A stretch of 64,000 nucleotides of DNA from Paenibacillus aceti (GTDB taxonomy: Bacteria > Bacillota > Bacilli > Paenibacillales > Paenibacillaceae): positions 2,395,360-2,459,359 of the forward strand of contig NZ_KZ987724.1 of NCBI RefSeq assembly GCF_003614185.1, in the 5' to 3' direction. Position 1 is the stretch's first letter; each line of letters starts with the position of its first letter. Below the pieces are notes generated by a model. It searched no databases, was not told the DNA's origin, and was given only the letters and a program-made list of their open reading frames with translations. Below, one piece after another: positions 17,167 to 27,396 of this stretch. A program made the translations under genes and the position numbers.

Positions 17167-20100
17167 TCATAGCCTAACAGCATCGCCGCTATCGATGAAA
17201 TATAGCCACTTCTCGGCGATGGGGACACCTGTAATATCTTCGATCGCCTTCGCATATAGTTCCAGCTGGAAACGGTAGGATTCAGCCAAGGCCTTCACGC
17301 CGCCGCGATGCTCCAGCACCCGGTCACTCTTGTAATCCAGCAAATACTGCTTGCCGTCTACGAAGAATAAACAGTCGACCACCCCTTGGATCAACACTGT
17401 CTCTCCATCCAAGCCAGGAATCGCTCGTCCCCCGTTAGTGCCCACGGCCAGAGATAGACTCATCGCACTATCAGGAACTGCTGTTTCTCTCGAATCTACC
17501 GCTATAGCAGAATCCGCTGCCCGATCACTACCTTTAACCGCCGCAGTATACTGCCCCTCTAACGGGGCCAGTGTCGGGAAGGCCTCTGCCGCCGATAGGC
17601 CGTAGCTGAACGGCAGCTCACGCTTGACCCACTCGGCGCGGTCGAGCAATTGCCCTACCGGGCTATTCCAGAACTCGGCGATGCGCGCGGGATCGATGGC
17701 CGCAGCCTGCTCCTTCGTCATAATCTGCCGCTCGATCAGTGATTCTAACAGCTCGGCCACTAGCGCCTCATCGCTGCCTCTATCAAAAGGCAGATGCTGC
17801 ATAACCATATGATAGGCCGTACCGCGCTCCGTCGGCGTCAATCTGGCCTGCTCCATGAAGCGAGGTCTGCGCAAATGCAATGTAAGCTCTAACTGCTCTG
17901 CACTCTGATTCAACTCCTGCTTCAGCGCGGTCTCCGCGAATAAATTGGCGGCGGCTTCCTCTACATGATGCATCGTCTTCATCTCGGTCACCGAGGTCTT
18001 GGCCGCGAGGTGCGTAGCTCCGCTATGCGGATACATCCAGTTCAGCCGCTCTGCGGTCAAACGGTCAAGCTCACTCTGCCCCTCTGCGCCTGCACCTTCA
18101 ACGCCCGCCAGCAGGCTTAAGCCGGTCTCTTCCACGGCTTCTCCCAGCCCGGTCGCGGCTGCCTCGGCCTGCCCTGGCGCAGCGACCTCCTGTGCGCTTA
18201 CCAGCCTGATCGTCCAGGCGGATGCATCGTCAGTCAGCGCAGCGCTCACCGTATCCGGCAAGCCACCGAATTGGCGCAGCTCTGCCGCCGCTGGATGACG
18301 GATCAAGCCCGGGCCGATCCAATCGAGATAGCAGCGGCCGCGTACGAGCACGTAATCCGGCAATCTCTCAGCCTGCACCTCAAGCACCCCGCCCCAATTC
18401 TGGACGGACTTGGCCAGATCTTTGACCGTGGAGACGAGAATCAGCTTCTCCTTCGGCCGCGTCAGAGCTACGTAGAGCACCCGCATCTCCTCCGCGAGCA
18501 GCTCCATCTGCGCCCGGCGGCGGATCGCCAGATTGGGCAGAGTCGGATAGCTAACCCTAAGCTCACTGTCCACGAACTTGGGGCCGAAGCCCATCTCTTT
18601 ATGAATCAGGAACGGGGCGTTCAAATCCTGACGGTTGAACTGCCGCGACAGCCCCGCCACGAAGACAACCGGAAACTCCAGCCCCTTGCTCTTATGAATC
18701 GTCATAATCCTGACGGCATCTTCCTGCCCTTCGTTAGAGGCCGCTGCCCCCAAATCTCCCCCATTATCCTTCAGTCGCTGAATATAGCGCAGGAAGCGGA
18801 ACAAGCCTCTCGACGAGGTAGCCGACTCATACTGCATAGCCCGGTCATAGAGGGCCCGCAGGTTCGCCTGTCGCTGCGTGCCTCCCGGCAGACCGCCTAC
18901 CCAGTCGAGATAACCGGTATCGCGGTAAATCCCCCAGATCAGCTCGCTAAGCTCGCCTTCCCTTGCCCGATCACGCCAACCCCTGAGCTGCCCCAGGAAA
19001 CGCTGCAGCTTAGCCGCAAGCTCAGTCCGTCCCTCAGTGGAAGTTGCCGTCTCCGGATTGTCTATATCTCCGTTCTCGTGCTCCCCTTGCACAGCCGCTC
19101 GCAAGACAGCTTCATAGAAATGACCGCGCTCTGCCGCCAGGCGGATCTCCGCAAGTTCCTCTTCGGAGAAACCGTATAATGGCGAGCGAAGGACAGCAGC
19201 GAGTGGAATATCCTGCAGGGGATTGTCGATGACCTGGAGCAGCGACAGCATCGTGTCTACCTCAGAAGCCTGGAAGTACCCCTGGCTTAGCTCCGCCACA
19301 GCCGGGATACCTTCCCGCCGCAATTCCTCGATCATGACAGGCGCCCAGGACAGCGCCGATCTGAGCAGAATCGTCATATCCCGGAAGCCTGCCGGACGCA
19401 TCGCCTTCGTCTGCTTGTCATAGATCTGCAGCGGCGGCTGTCCGCCTTCTCCCAGCAGCTTGCGAATCCGTCCCGCGATCGCCCGTGCCTCCAGTTGTAC
19501 CGCCTCCAGCTCGATAAGCTCCTCCGCCTCGCCGCCATCCGCAGCTTCAGCCGTATCGTGCTCCGCAGCAGCGGAGTTATCCTTACTGCGGTCAATCAAC
19601 AGCAGCTCGGGATGATACTCATCTCCGCGATGATCCGGGAATCCTTCTCCATATACAAGCTCTGCCCGCGTATCATAGTCGATCTCCATCGCGTTCTCAC
19701 TCATCGTCTGTCTGAACAGCATATTGACCGCATCGACCACCTCTTGACGACTACGGAAATTGCGGGCCAGATCGATCCTAAGCCCCGACTCGCCGATTTC
19801 ATCGCCATAGCTGCGATACTTCTGCAGGAACAGCCCCGGCTCCGCGAGCCGGAATCTGTATATACTCTGCTTCACATCACCGACCATGAAGCGGTTGCCA
19901 GGCTCCGTCCTAGCAATCAAGGAAATGATATCCTCCTGCACTGTGTTCGTATCTTGGTATTCATCCAGCAGTACCTCATCGTATTGCGCCTGATACTCCA
20001 GGGCCGCCGCCGAAGGCAGTAAATTGCCCGGGCTTGAATCTGGATGCCGCAATATCTGTAGACAGTAATGCTCCAGATCAGCAAAATCTAGCCAGCCCCT

Positions 20101-21198
20101 GGCCGTCTTCTCCGTACGGTAACGGGCTGCGAACTCAGCGATCAAGTCCGCAAGCTCCTTCATCAATGGAGCCGATTGATGCAACTCATTCAAATAAGCA
20201 TCGGCTGTACGCCCGAATAACTGGGTCTGCAGCTCGCTGACCAGCTTCTTGGCTTCCTCGCGCAATGCTTTTGCTCTCTCCTGAAGCAGTGGATCGGTCT
20301 GATCCTTCTTACAGGGCTTCAGCTTGCCGAAGCTGACCGTCTGGAAAACATCATACAGCTCCGACCACGGACGCTCCTGCACCGCAGTCAATAAATGCCC
20401 GATAACGTCCAGATCCTCGCTAAAGGTCAGCGCATAAGGCTGCGGACCGCCCGGCGCCTCAGCGATGGAACGAGCCTGGCGGAGCAAATCCGCCGCCCCG
20501 GCCAAGGCCAGCTCCGTATCGCGGATAATGCTCTTCACCCACAGGCTGTCCTCCAGCGTAGCGAGGTCCGGCGCAGTGAAGGCTTCCGCTGCCTGGCTCA
20601 GCCAATGCTCCGGCCAGGAATGGCTCTGCGCGAAATTGTACAGCTTCAACACGAGCGAGAAGACAGCATCATCACTCCGTTCACCGCCGAACCAGTCGAC
20701 CAGGCCTAAGAAGCGGTTCCCTTCCTCCGCCGAAGCATATTTGTCTTCGAACAGTTGCTCCAGCACCTCCTGTCTGAGCAGGGCCGTCTCGCTCTCCGAA
20801 GCGATCCGGAAGCCCGGATCGAGCGGAATTAAGGTATAGTAACGCTGGATCACCTCCATACAGAAGGAATGAAGCGTCGTAATCGAGGCTCGGCCAAGCA
20901 TAGCCAGCTGCCGGGTCAAATGCTCATTGCCCGGGTCCTGCGCCAGCTCCTTCTCCAGTGCCTCGCGAATCCGCCCCCTCATCTCCGAAGCTGCCGCTTT
21001 CGTAAATGTGGCGACGAGCAGACGATCCACATCCAGTGGATGCTCGCGCGAGGACAGCTTGCGGATAATCCGCTCGACCAGAACCGCCGTCTTGCCTGAA
21101 CCGGCTGCCGCCGCGACGAGAATATCCCCGCCGGTCAGCGTTATAGCCCGCCACTGATCATCGCTCCAGAAGCTTCCTTGCGGCTTCGGTATCATCAT
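17167..21198 (-). CDS. addA: ATP-dependent helicase/nuclease AddA
   Basis: Large subunit of the AddAB recombination helicase-nuclease, 1343 residues, longer than the B. subtilis protein (about 1230). UvrD-type motifs are present: AAAAGSGKTAVLVERI (residues about 30-45), LLVATFTKAAASEMRGR, DEYQDTNTVQEDI (motif II), and TIHKSKGLEFPVVFVAGL. The C-terminal RecB-like nuclease domain shows LIQGVVDCLFF and LLDYKSDRV with the catalytic D-x-K. It overlaps addB by 4 bases (ATGA), so the two are translationally coupled. Confidence 0.96.
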   Translation of the reverse strand: MMIPKPQGSFWSDDQWRAITLTGGDILVAAAAGSGKTAVLVERIIRKLSSREHPLDVDRLLVATFTKAAASEMRGRIREALEKELAQDPGNEHLTRQLAMLGRASITTLHSFCMEVIQRYYTLIPLDPGFRIASESETALLRQEVLEQLFEDKYASAEEGNRFLGLVDWFGGERSDDAVFSLVLKLYNFAQSHSWPEHWLSQAAEAFTAPDLATLEDSLWVKSIIRDTELALAGAADLLRQARSIAEAPGGPQPYALTFSEDLDVIGHLLTAVQERPWSELYDVFQTVSFGKLKPCKKDQTDPLLQERAKALREEAKKLVSELQTQLFGRTADAYLNELHQSAPLMKELADLIAEFAARYRTEKTARGWLDFADLEHYCLQILRHPDSSPGNLLPSAAALEYQAQYDEVLLDEYQDTNTVQEDIISLIARTEPGNRFMVGDVKQSIYRFRLAEPGLFLQKYRSYGDEIGESGLRIDLARNFRSRQEVVDAVNMLFRQTMSENAMEIDYDTRAELVYGEGFPDHRGDEYHPELLLIDRSKDNSAAAEHDTAEAADGGEAEELIELEAVQLEARAIAGRIRKLLGEGGQPPLQIYDKQTKAMRPAGFRDMTILLRSALSWAPVMIEELRREGIPAVAELSQGYFQASEVDTMLSLLQVIDNPLQDIPLAAVLRSPLYGFSEEELAEIRLAAERGHFYEAVLRAAVQGEHENGDIDNPETATSTEGRTELAAKLQRFLGQLRGWRDRAREGELSELIWGIYRDTGYLDWVGGLPGGTQRQANLRALYDRAMQYESATSSRGLFRFLRYIQRLKDNGGDLGAAASNEGQEDAVRIMTIHKSKGLEFPVVFVAGLSRQFNRQDLNAPFLIHKEMGFGPKFVDSELRVSYPTLPNLAIRRRAQMELLAEEMRVLYVALTRPKEKLILVSTVKDLAKSVQNWGGVLEVQAERLPDYVLVRGRCYLDWIGPGLIRHPAAAELRQFGGLPDTVSAALTDDASAWTIRLVSAQEVAAPGQAEAAATGLGEAVEETGLSLLAGVEGAGAEGQSELDRLTAERLNWMYPHSGATHLAAKTSVTEMKTMHHVEEAAANLFAETALKQELNQSAEQLELTLHLRRPRFMEQARLTPTERGTAYHMVMQHLPFDRGSDEALVAELLESLIERQIMTKEQAAAIDPARIAEFWNSPVGQLLDRAEWVKRELPFSYGLSAAEAFPTLAPLEGQYTAAVKGSDRAADSAIAVDSRETAVPDSAMSLSLAVGTNGGRAIPGLDGETVLIQGVVDCLFFVDGKQYLLDYKSDRVLEHRGGVKALAESYRFQLELYAKAIEDITGVPIAEKWLYFIDSGDAVRL

Positions 21199-24100
21199 TT
21201 TCGCTCATCCTTTCCATCCAACTCATCGAACAGCTCCCAAATCTCATTCTTGCCAGGCTTACTCAGCAGCTGATAGCCGCCACTCTGCTCCTGATCACTC
21301 TCAAATCTGCACACCGACCGATACGCGCAAAAGGTACAGGCCGTCTCCGTCCCCAGCCGATAAGGAGCGATATCTACATTCCCATCGGTAATCCGCGTGC
21401 CGATATCCGCTATAATCCGGCGCACGGAACCAAGCAGCGCTTGCCACTGCTCTAATGTCGCCACCGCAGCACTGCTATAGAAGCCGCCATCCGCCTTCAC
21501 CGCAACCGGCAAAATATCGGAATATCCCTTCTCCAGCTCATTATCCATCTTGGAAATGACTTCCCGGTCGGCGAGCAGCAGGCCTTTCATTTTGAATCGC
21601 TTCAGCATTTCAAGCTGCGCCTGGTCTGCACTCATTCCGTTGCTGCTCTGCAGGAGGGGGTTGTGTACGTGAAAATACAGCGTGCCCGCCGGCAACGCAG
21701 GACGTCCGAGCCAAGCCTCAGCCGAAGATAGGAGCACATCAAGATAAGTCAGCATCTGCAGCGACAGGCCATAATAAACCTCATGCAGCCTTAGATCAGT
21801 CTGACTCGATTTATAATCGATCACGCGCAGCAGCAGGCCCTGATCGCTCTCCGCCATATCCACCCGATCGATTCTGCCCACGATCTCCATGATACAGCCG
21901 TTAGGCAATTCAAACGTCAGCGGTGGCAAGGTACGCCCCGGTCCGAAGTCCATTTCCAATCCAATCGGTTCAAAGCTGCCGCGGCGCGATTGCTCTCCCA
22001 GAATAACCGAGGCTCGTCCAACGATATTCTTCAGCTTGCGCGTGATATACCCGTAACGATGCGAGCTGAGCAGAATCTCACCCTGCAGTTTCGGCGCGAG
22101 CTTGTCTACCGCCGACTCCGCTTCATGCAGACATTCCTCCGTCGTCAGGCTTCCCCAGCTCCGGCCCTGATCCTTAAAGCTGACCGCCATCATGCTTAAT
22201 GCGGCGTGAAATAGCTGGCCGATATCCGGCGCCTGTAGACGGTAGATCTGCCTTTCCCTCAGTTTCAGGCCGTAGGCCGCAAAATGCGAGAATGGACAGG
22301 CCGAGAATTTCTCCATTCTCGACACACTGGTGCGCAGTCTTTTGCCATATAGCTTATAACTAGTCGCAGCAGTAAGGGTGCTCGCGCGATTCCGATAGTT
22401 CAGAGAGTCTAGCAAAAACCTCGTATTGTCCTTCCACTCTGGCTGCGCTTGATACCAATCGAGCACATGCCACCAGATCGGCGAGATCTCATAACCCGAT
22501 TTCCAAGATCTTAGCTGGGTGATCAGATTCGTCAAAGTAGGCAGAGGCCGAGTCACATGCTCAAGCTGATGACTCAGCGGCTCGCTGCCATTTAGAGCTC
22601 CGCTCAAATACTCTTCACGAAGATGCGGGAAGATCCTCTTCACCTGGCGAATCAGCTCCGATGGAAGCAGGGTCTTGCCCTCTTCATCCGCAGCAGGGTA
22701 GCTTAGCCATAAGGTATGACTGGCAGCCGTAATCGCACCATAGATCAGAAATCGCTCGTCCAGCAGTCTGCGCGTCATTCCCGGGGCGAGCTGTAGCCCG
22801 AGCTCACTCAGCCGCTCCCGCTCCTGATCGCTAATTACCCCTTCCTCCTGCAAATTTGACGGCATAACCCCTTCATTAATGCCGAGCAGGAAGGCGTGCT
22901 TGACATGGCTTGTACGAGTTCGATCCGTGCTTCCGACCAGCACCTGATCCAGGGCAGGCGGAACCATACCGAGCTTCAAATCCTTAAGCCCCGTCTCTAA
23001 AATACCAGCGAACAGCTCCGGCTCCAGCGTCTCATCGCCCATCATCTCCACGATCTGGTCGAGTAATCCCAATACAGCATCCCAGAGCTGACGATGCTCC
23101 ATCGCCTGCTGCGGATCGCCTTGGCGAAGCGCGGAGTGCGCCATATAATCGAGTCGCTGTGGTACTTCTATCTGCTCTAGCAGATGATAAACCGCCGCGC
23201 ACATCTCACGGACGTTTTCCGAGCGTTTCATTCTTTTCTCAAAAGCAGACAATGGTGTACTGACGAGGCTCCTACATTGCTCCAGACGATGGAGCTTCTT
23301 GCTATCCGATGCTTTCAAACCATCGCTACTCTGTTCCGGTTCCAGTGACAGGCTCGGAGCATTCTTCCACGGACGTCCATCATACCAGCGATACCCCTGG
23401 ATTCCACTGGCCAGCACATAGTTCTCCAGAATGTCCATATCCTCCCGGGTGATGCTTCCGTCCAACGGCAGCAGGAACTCGCTCTTTACGCAGCGGAACA
23501 CATCCTCATAGCGCCAGAACCGCAAAATAACATCCAGCGCACCGCGAATGAACTCCATCAGTGGGTGATGGAGGATACCTGCTTTTTTATCCATAAAGAA
23601 GGGGATCTCATAATCGGCAAATACCGGACGGATTACATGCTCATAATCTTGTAAATTGCGTACAAAAATAGCCATATCCCGCCAACGCGCACCCTCATCT
23701 CTGGCCAATCGCACCATCTCACGCGCTGCGCCCTCCACCTCGGCCAATCTATTAGCCGCTCCCTGGAGCCGTAGTGACTGATCGATGTCCTTGGGGGCTG
23801 ATTCCTGCGGCCACGGTATGCGCCGTTCATAGGCATACTCAAGATAGGAGAGCGTCTCGCTGTGCTTAAATCTGGGATAAGGTCTGGTATCGAGCCGCAC
23901 GGTATCCTTGATCTCTATGCCTGCCGTCAGCGCCAATTCGCGAAGCTTCATATATGTAACCGCCGTCGGATAGAACAAATTCAGATCATGCGGAGGCAAG
24001 CCTTCGTCATAAGCCCGATCCAGGGTTAACGCGACAGTGACCTGAGCCGCCGTCTCCATCAGCGCCTTCAAAGCCAAATATTCCTGCGGGGTAAAGGTCT

Positions 24101-24728
24101 GGAATCCATCGATCCAAATGCTCGCTCCCTGCAGATAGGACGAATCCTTAGCCCCTTCTGCAAGCTTGAATACATGATCCTCGGCATCGATATATAGCTT
24201 GGACAGCTCGGCATCGAATTCATGGAATAGAATACTGAAATCACTCAGCTTATCTCTGAGCAGTGATGAAGTTCTGGAGGAAGTCTCCAGTAAACCTATA
24301 TATTCATCCAGGCGGGAGAAATCAGCATTATGCTTCTTCAACTCTGTATAGAAATCATTCATGCGCTCGATAAGACCGAGCTGATCCGCTGATTTCCCGA
24401 ACAGCTTGAGATCGTCCTGATGCCGTCTGACGATTTTATAGAGCAGCATTTTCTTGCCTTCCTCACTGATCGGCACGACCGCCGATCCCCCGGTCTCCTG
24501 CATCACCCGCAAGGCCAGACGGCGAAAGCCGAGAACCTGAGAGCGTAATGTGCCCTTGATGCCCGGTGTGTTCAGAATCGCCTGCTCGATCTGGAAGGTC
24601 CCCTGTTCAGGCGCAAGCAGAATAAGCGGCGGCCCCATCGGATTCTTCCGCAGCTCGGTTGTGATCGAATCCAGAATCATGCTGCTCTTGCCGCTGCCTG
24701 ACCGGCCGATAATGAATTGAAGTGACAT
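21195..24728 (-). CDS. addB: ATP-dependent helicase/deoxyribonuclease AddB
   Basis: AddB subunit, 1177 residues, usual length. An N-terminal P-loop IIGRSGSGKSS (residues 6-16), a degenerate helicase core that recognises Chi in B. subtilis, and a C-terminal nuclease domain with GRIDRVDM and VIDYKSSQ. Four cysteines for the structural 4Fe-4S cluster are visible: one in FSACPFSHF and three in ACTFCAYRSVC near the C-terminus. First gene of addB-addA, followed across the repeat gap by sbcD-sbcC, the same order as in B. subtilis. Confidence 0.96.
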   Translation of the reverse strand: MSLQFIIGRSGSGKSSMILDSITTELRKNPMGPPLILLAPEQGTFQIEQAILNTPGIKGTLRSQVLGFRRLALRVMQETGGSAVVPISEEGKKMLLYKIVRRHQDDLKLFGKSADQLGLIERMNDFYTELKKHNADFSRLDEYIGLLETSSRTSSLLRDKLSDFSILFHEFDAELSKLYIDAEDHVFKLAEGAKDSSYLQGASIWIDGFQTFTPQEYLALKALMETAAQVTVALTLDRAYDEGLPPHDLNLFYPTAVTYMKLRELALTAGIEIKDTVRLDTRPYPRFKHSETLSYLEYAYERRIPWPQESAPKDIDQSLRLQGAANRLAEVEGAAREMVRLARDEGARWRDMAIFVRNLQDYEHVIRPVFADYEIPFFMDKKAGILHHPLMEFIRGALDVILRFWRYEDVFRCVKSEFLLPLDGSITREDMDILENYVLASGIQGYRWYDGRPWKNAPSLSLEPEQSSDGLKASDSKKLHRLEQCRSLVSTPLSAFEKRMKRSENVREMCAAVYHLLEQIEVPQRLDYMAHSALRQGDPQQAMEHRQLWDAVLGLLDQIVEMMGDETLEPELFAGILETGLKDLKLGMVPPALDQVLVGSTDRTRTSHVKHAFLLGINEGVMPSNLQEEGVISDQERERLSELGLQLAPGMTRRLLDERFLIYGAITAASHTLWLSYPAADEEGKTLLPSELIRQVKRIFPHLREEYLSGALNGSEPLSHQLEHVTRPLPTLTNLITQLRSWKSGYEISPIWWHVLDWYQAQPEWKDNTRFLLDSLNYRNRASTLTAATSYKLYGKRLRTSVSRMEKFSACPFSHFAAYGLKLRERQIYRLQAPDIGQLFHAALSMMAVSFKDQGRSWGSLTTEECLHEAESAVDKLAPKLQGEILLSSHRYGYITRKLKNIVGRASVILGEQSRRGSFEPIGLEMDFGPGRTLPPLTFELPNGCIMEIVGRIDRVDMAESDQGLLLRVIDYKSSQTDLRLHEVYYGLSLQMLTYLDVLLSSAEAWLGRPALPAGTLYFHVHNPLLQSSNGMSADQAQLEMLKRFKMKGLLLADREVISKMDNELEKGYSDILPVAVKADGGFYSSAAVATLEQWQALLGSVRRIIADIGTRITDGNVDIAPYRLGTETACTFCAYRSVCRFESDQEQSGGYQLLSKPGKNEIWELFDELDGKDERK

Positions 24729-24880
24729 AAAATTCCTCCTAACGCTACTTGGAGTCTATTTCAACCTGTAATAGCTAAATGAATCGTAAGCTGATTCGTA
24801 TAATTATGGGTATGATTCAGTATATCATATCAAAAGGAAATAAGAATGTACGTTCCTAGATATAGGTAATTGCGTATATA

Positions 24881-24924
24881 AAAAGACGATGGCCCCCCCA
24901 GCCCAGAGCCAGGAAACCATCGTC
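24881..24924 (-). terminator. Terminator after bdhA
   Basis: Stem GACGATGG/CCATCGTC (24885-24892 with 24917-24924) enclosing a GC-rich loop, then TTTTTATA on the minus strand, about 50 bases beyond the bdhA stop. Confidence 0.85.
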
Positions 24925-24975
24925 AGTTCATTTTATTCTATTAATAACGGCTATTCAGCCTTTAATTGCTTATGC

Positions 24976-26025
24976 TTATTCTGCCTTCACAAGAATCTTC
25001 ACATGGTTCTTCTCTTTCAGAAGAGCTTCGAAGCCTTCTTCAATGACATCGTCGAGCTTGATCCGCTTCGTGACCAGCTTGTCCGCCGAGAAGTATCCTT
25101 GACCCATCAAGCTGATGACAGCTGGGAATACGTTGCGGTAGCCGATAATACCTTTGATGCTGCGTTCGTTCATAACGACATGGTTCGGATGGAGCGCTGC
25201 TTCCTTCTCGAAGATGCTGACGATCATCAATTCGCCGCCAATTCTCGTCGAGTTCAGCGCTTGGGTGAACACGGGTGGAACACCAGTAACTTCAAATGCA
25301 ACATCTACACCGCCATTCGTGCGTTTGCGGATTTCTTCAACAACATCATATTCTTTAGGATTGATGACGATTGCACCGAGCTCTGTTGCTTTTTGTTGAC
25401 GTTCAGCAGATAGCTCAACTGCATAGATTTCTGATGCACCGGAAGCTTTCAGAGCTTCGATAACGAGCAAACCGATCGGGCCTGCGCCGAATACTGCTGC
25501 TTTGTCGCCAACCTTCAATTTGCTCTGGCGGACAGCATGCAACGCAACTGCGGAAGGTTCCACAAGTGCGCCTTGCTCATAGGAGATATTGTCTGGAATT
25601 TTATGAACCATCGCTTCATCAGCAGCTACATATTCGGAGAAGCCTCCTCCGCCACCGGCAAGTCCAAGGAATCCCATCGAGGAGCACAGGTTATAGTAAC
25701 CAGCTTTACAAGCTTCACAATGACCACATGCGAAAATAGGTTCGACAGTGACACGGTCGCCAGTCTTGAACTTCGTTACTCCTTCACCTACTTCAACAAC
25801 TTGTCCGGAAAATTCATGCCCCATAGTAACTGGAGCTTTCTCCCCGGTAAGTGGGTGTGGTGTACCTTCTGGAATGAAGATCGGCCCTGCTGTATATTCA
25901 TGTAAGTCGCTGCCGCAAATACCGCACCATTCGACCTTGATTTTAACTTTACCCGGTTTAGCAGCCGGTTCTTCAATATTTTCCAAACGCAAGTCTTTTT
26001 GACCATGCCATCTTAGTGCTTTCAT
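24976..26025 (-). CDS. bdhA: (R,R)-2,3-butanediol dehydrogenase
   Basis: Zinc-dependent medium-chain dehydrogenase of 349 residues that interconverts acetoin and 2,3-butanediol with NAD(H), used in overflow metabolism at low oxygen. It aligns with B. subtilis BdhA almost throughout. Catalytic-zinc motifs CGICGSDLHEY (near 34) and GHEFSG (near 70) are present. Unlike the B. subtilis protein as I recall it, the structural-zinc loop keeps its cysteines (CGHCEACKAGYYNLC near 100-114). Nucleotide-binding VFGAGPIGLL near 178. Transcribed from a promoter with an operator, divergent from the LacI gene. Confidence 0.93.
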   Translation of the reverse strand: MKALRWHGQKDLRLENIEEPAAKPGKVKIKVEWCGICGSDLHEYTAGPIFIPEGTPHPLTGEKAPVTMGHEFSGQVVEVGEGVTKFKTGDRVTVEPIFACGHCEACKAGYYNLCSSMGFLGLAGGGGGFSEYVAADEAMVHKIPDNISYEQGALVEPSAVALHAVRQSKLKVGDKAAVFGAGPIGLLVIEALKASGASEIYAVELSAERQQKATELGAIVINPKEYDVVEEIRKRTNGGVDVAFEVTGVPPVFTQALNSTRIGGELMIVSIFEKEAALHPNHVVMNERSIKGIIGYRNVFPAVISLMGQGYFSADKLVTKRIKLDDVIEEGFEALLKEKNHVKILVKAE

Positions 26026-26099
26026 CTATTCCATCCCCTCAGATGTATTAAAAATTAAATAAAATTCAGCCTATATCCGGAAATTTTTTTATTTTTTTC

Positions 26100-26147
26100 G
26101 GAAACGTTTCCTAAACAAACTCTAGCACTTTGCTAACGCACTGTCAA
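26100..26147 (-). promoter_or_regulatory. bdhA promoter with LacI-type operator
   Basis: Minus-strand TTGACA (26142-26147), 17-base spacer, TAGAGT (26119-26124), followed by the perfect 12-bp palindrome GGAAACGTTTCC (26100-26111) at the expected transcription start. A central CG is typical of LacI/CcpA-family operators. The likely ligand is the adjacent LacI protein; it departs from the cre consensus at several positions but CcpA binding cannot be excluded. Confidence 0.75.
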
Positions 26148-26205
26148 CGGATATACGGATATATTGTTTTTAGCTATGATTTTATTCACACAAACTAGGT
26201 TATGT

Positions 26206-26211
26206 TATAAT
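26206..26211 (+). promoter_or_regulatory. -10 box of the lacI-type gene promoter
   Basis: TATAAT on the plus strand about 64 bases before the start, with a weak -35 candidate (TTATTC, 18-base spacer). It lies in the divergent bdhA/lacI interval. Confidence 0.5.
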
Positions 26212-26274
26212 AATTTCGTAGATATTCCGTAGACATTAAGTTAACTTTGTGGAAATGATTTCGAAATAGCAAGG

Positions 26275-27315
26275 ATGGGATCATATTTGGAGAACGAGAA
26301 GGTTACGATAGAAGTCGTCGCTGCCAAGGCAGGGGTCGGGATCGCCACCGTATCCAGAGCGATTAATAATATGGGCGGCATCAGTCCCAAGACCAAGGCC
26401 AAGGTGATGGCAGCCGTTGAAGAGCTTGGATTTATTCCCAATTCCAATGCACAGAATCTGAAGCTGCGGCAGACGAAGCAAATCGCACTGGCCGTGCCGG
26501 ATATCCGCAATGCTTTTATCCCTGAAATCGCCTATGCCGTCGAGCAGGTCGCGAAATATTATGGGTATCGTGTCGTTCAGATCAATACGTTGGGGAATGT
26601 GCGGTCAGAGCTGGAGGTACTGCGTGACATTAAGAAGCTGCATGCGGACGGACTCGTTATTTTACCGCTGGCCTACCCCAAGACGCTCAAGGATCTGATT
26701 AACAAATCCAAGCTTCCCATCTCTATTATCAATTACGGCAAAAAATTAGATCCCGACACCAAAGCCGACATCGTCAGCCTCTCCACACAGGAGGGCAAGC
26801 TGGTCATGGAGCATCTGATCAATATCGGAAGAACGAGAATCGCCTATGCTGGCGCTCAGAAGGAGATCATTGAGGAGAGATTTTTCGCCTATGAGGATGC
26901 CGTTGATCATTTCGACTGCTCGCTGGTCTATTTCGGGGATGACTTCTCCATGCAGACCGGGGCCAAGGCGGCGGATCATTTCGTGAATCTGGCGCATATG
27001 CCGGATGCGATCTATGCCGGGAATGATATGGTGGCGATCGGACTTCTGAACCGCTTCAAAGAACTGGGGGTTCGTGTGCCGGAGGATATCGCTATCGTCG
27101 GAATCGACAACAATATATTGTGCACCATTACCACGCCGAAGATCAGTTCCGTGTCGATCATGGGCTCGGAAGTAGCCAAGGTAGCGACAGAGCTGCTGCT
27201 GCAACGGATTCAGGAACAAAAAATCGGCCTTTATGAAAGGGTTCAGTTCGAACCGCGCCTGTTCGTCAGGGAATCCAGCCTAGCCCGTACCCATACTACC
27301 CAGCATATCGATTGA
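26275..27315 (+). CDS. LacI family transcriptional regulator, divergent from bdhA
   Basis: Regulator of 346 residues: N-terminal LacI helix-turn-helix (VTIEVVAAKAGVGIATVSRAINN, about residues 10-32) and a periplasmic-binding-like effector domain (NTLGNVRSELEVL..., AGNDMVAIGLLNRF, PEDIAIVGIDN). The ATG at 26275 has AAGG directly ahead; TTG 26290 is an alternative start. It is divergent from bdhA across 249 bases that contain the operator GGAAACGTTTCC, so bdhA and its own gene are the expected targets. The effector is unknown. Confidence 0.88.
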   Translation: MGSYLENEKVTIEVVAAKAGVGIATVSRAINNMGGISPKTKAKVMAAVEELGFIPNSNAQNLKLRQTKQIALAVPDIRNAFIPEIAYAVEQVAKYYGYRVVQINTLGNVRSELEVLRDIKKLHADGLVILPLAYPKTLKDLINKSKLPISIINYGKKLDPDTKADIVSLSTQEGKLVMEHLINIGRTRIAYAGAQKEIIEERFFAYEDAVDHFDCSLVYFGDDFSMQTGAKAADHFVNLAHMPDAIYAGNDMVAIGLLNRFKELGVRVPEDIAIVGIDNNILCTITTPKISSVSIMGSEVAKVATELLLQRIQEQKIGLYERVQFEPRLFVRESSLARTHTTQHID

Positions 27316-27396
27316 CCTATCGCGTTCAGAGATCATATGGGAGACTAGCCTTAGGAGCTTTAAGCTTCTAGGGCTAGTAGTCGCTGTTGCCACAGC

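Noticed and set aside
26100-26111. Classical CcpA cre site
   Set aside because: It differs from the cre consensus at several fixed positions; a local LacI operator is simpler, though CcpA is not excluded.
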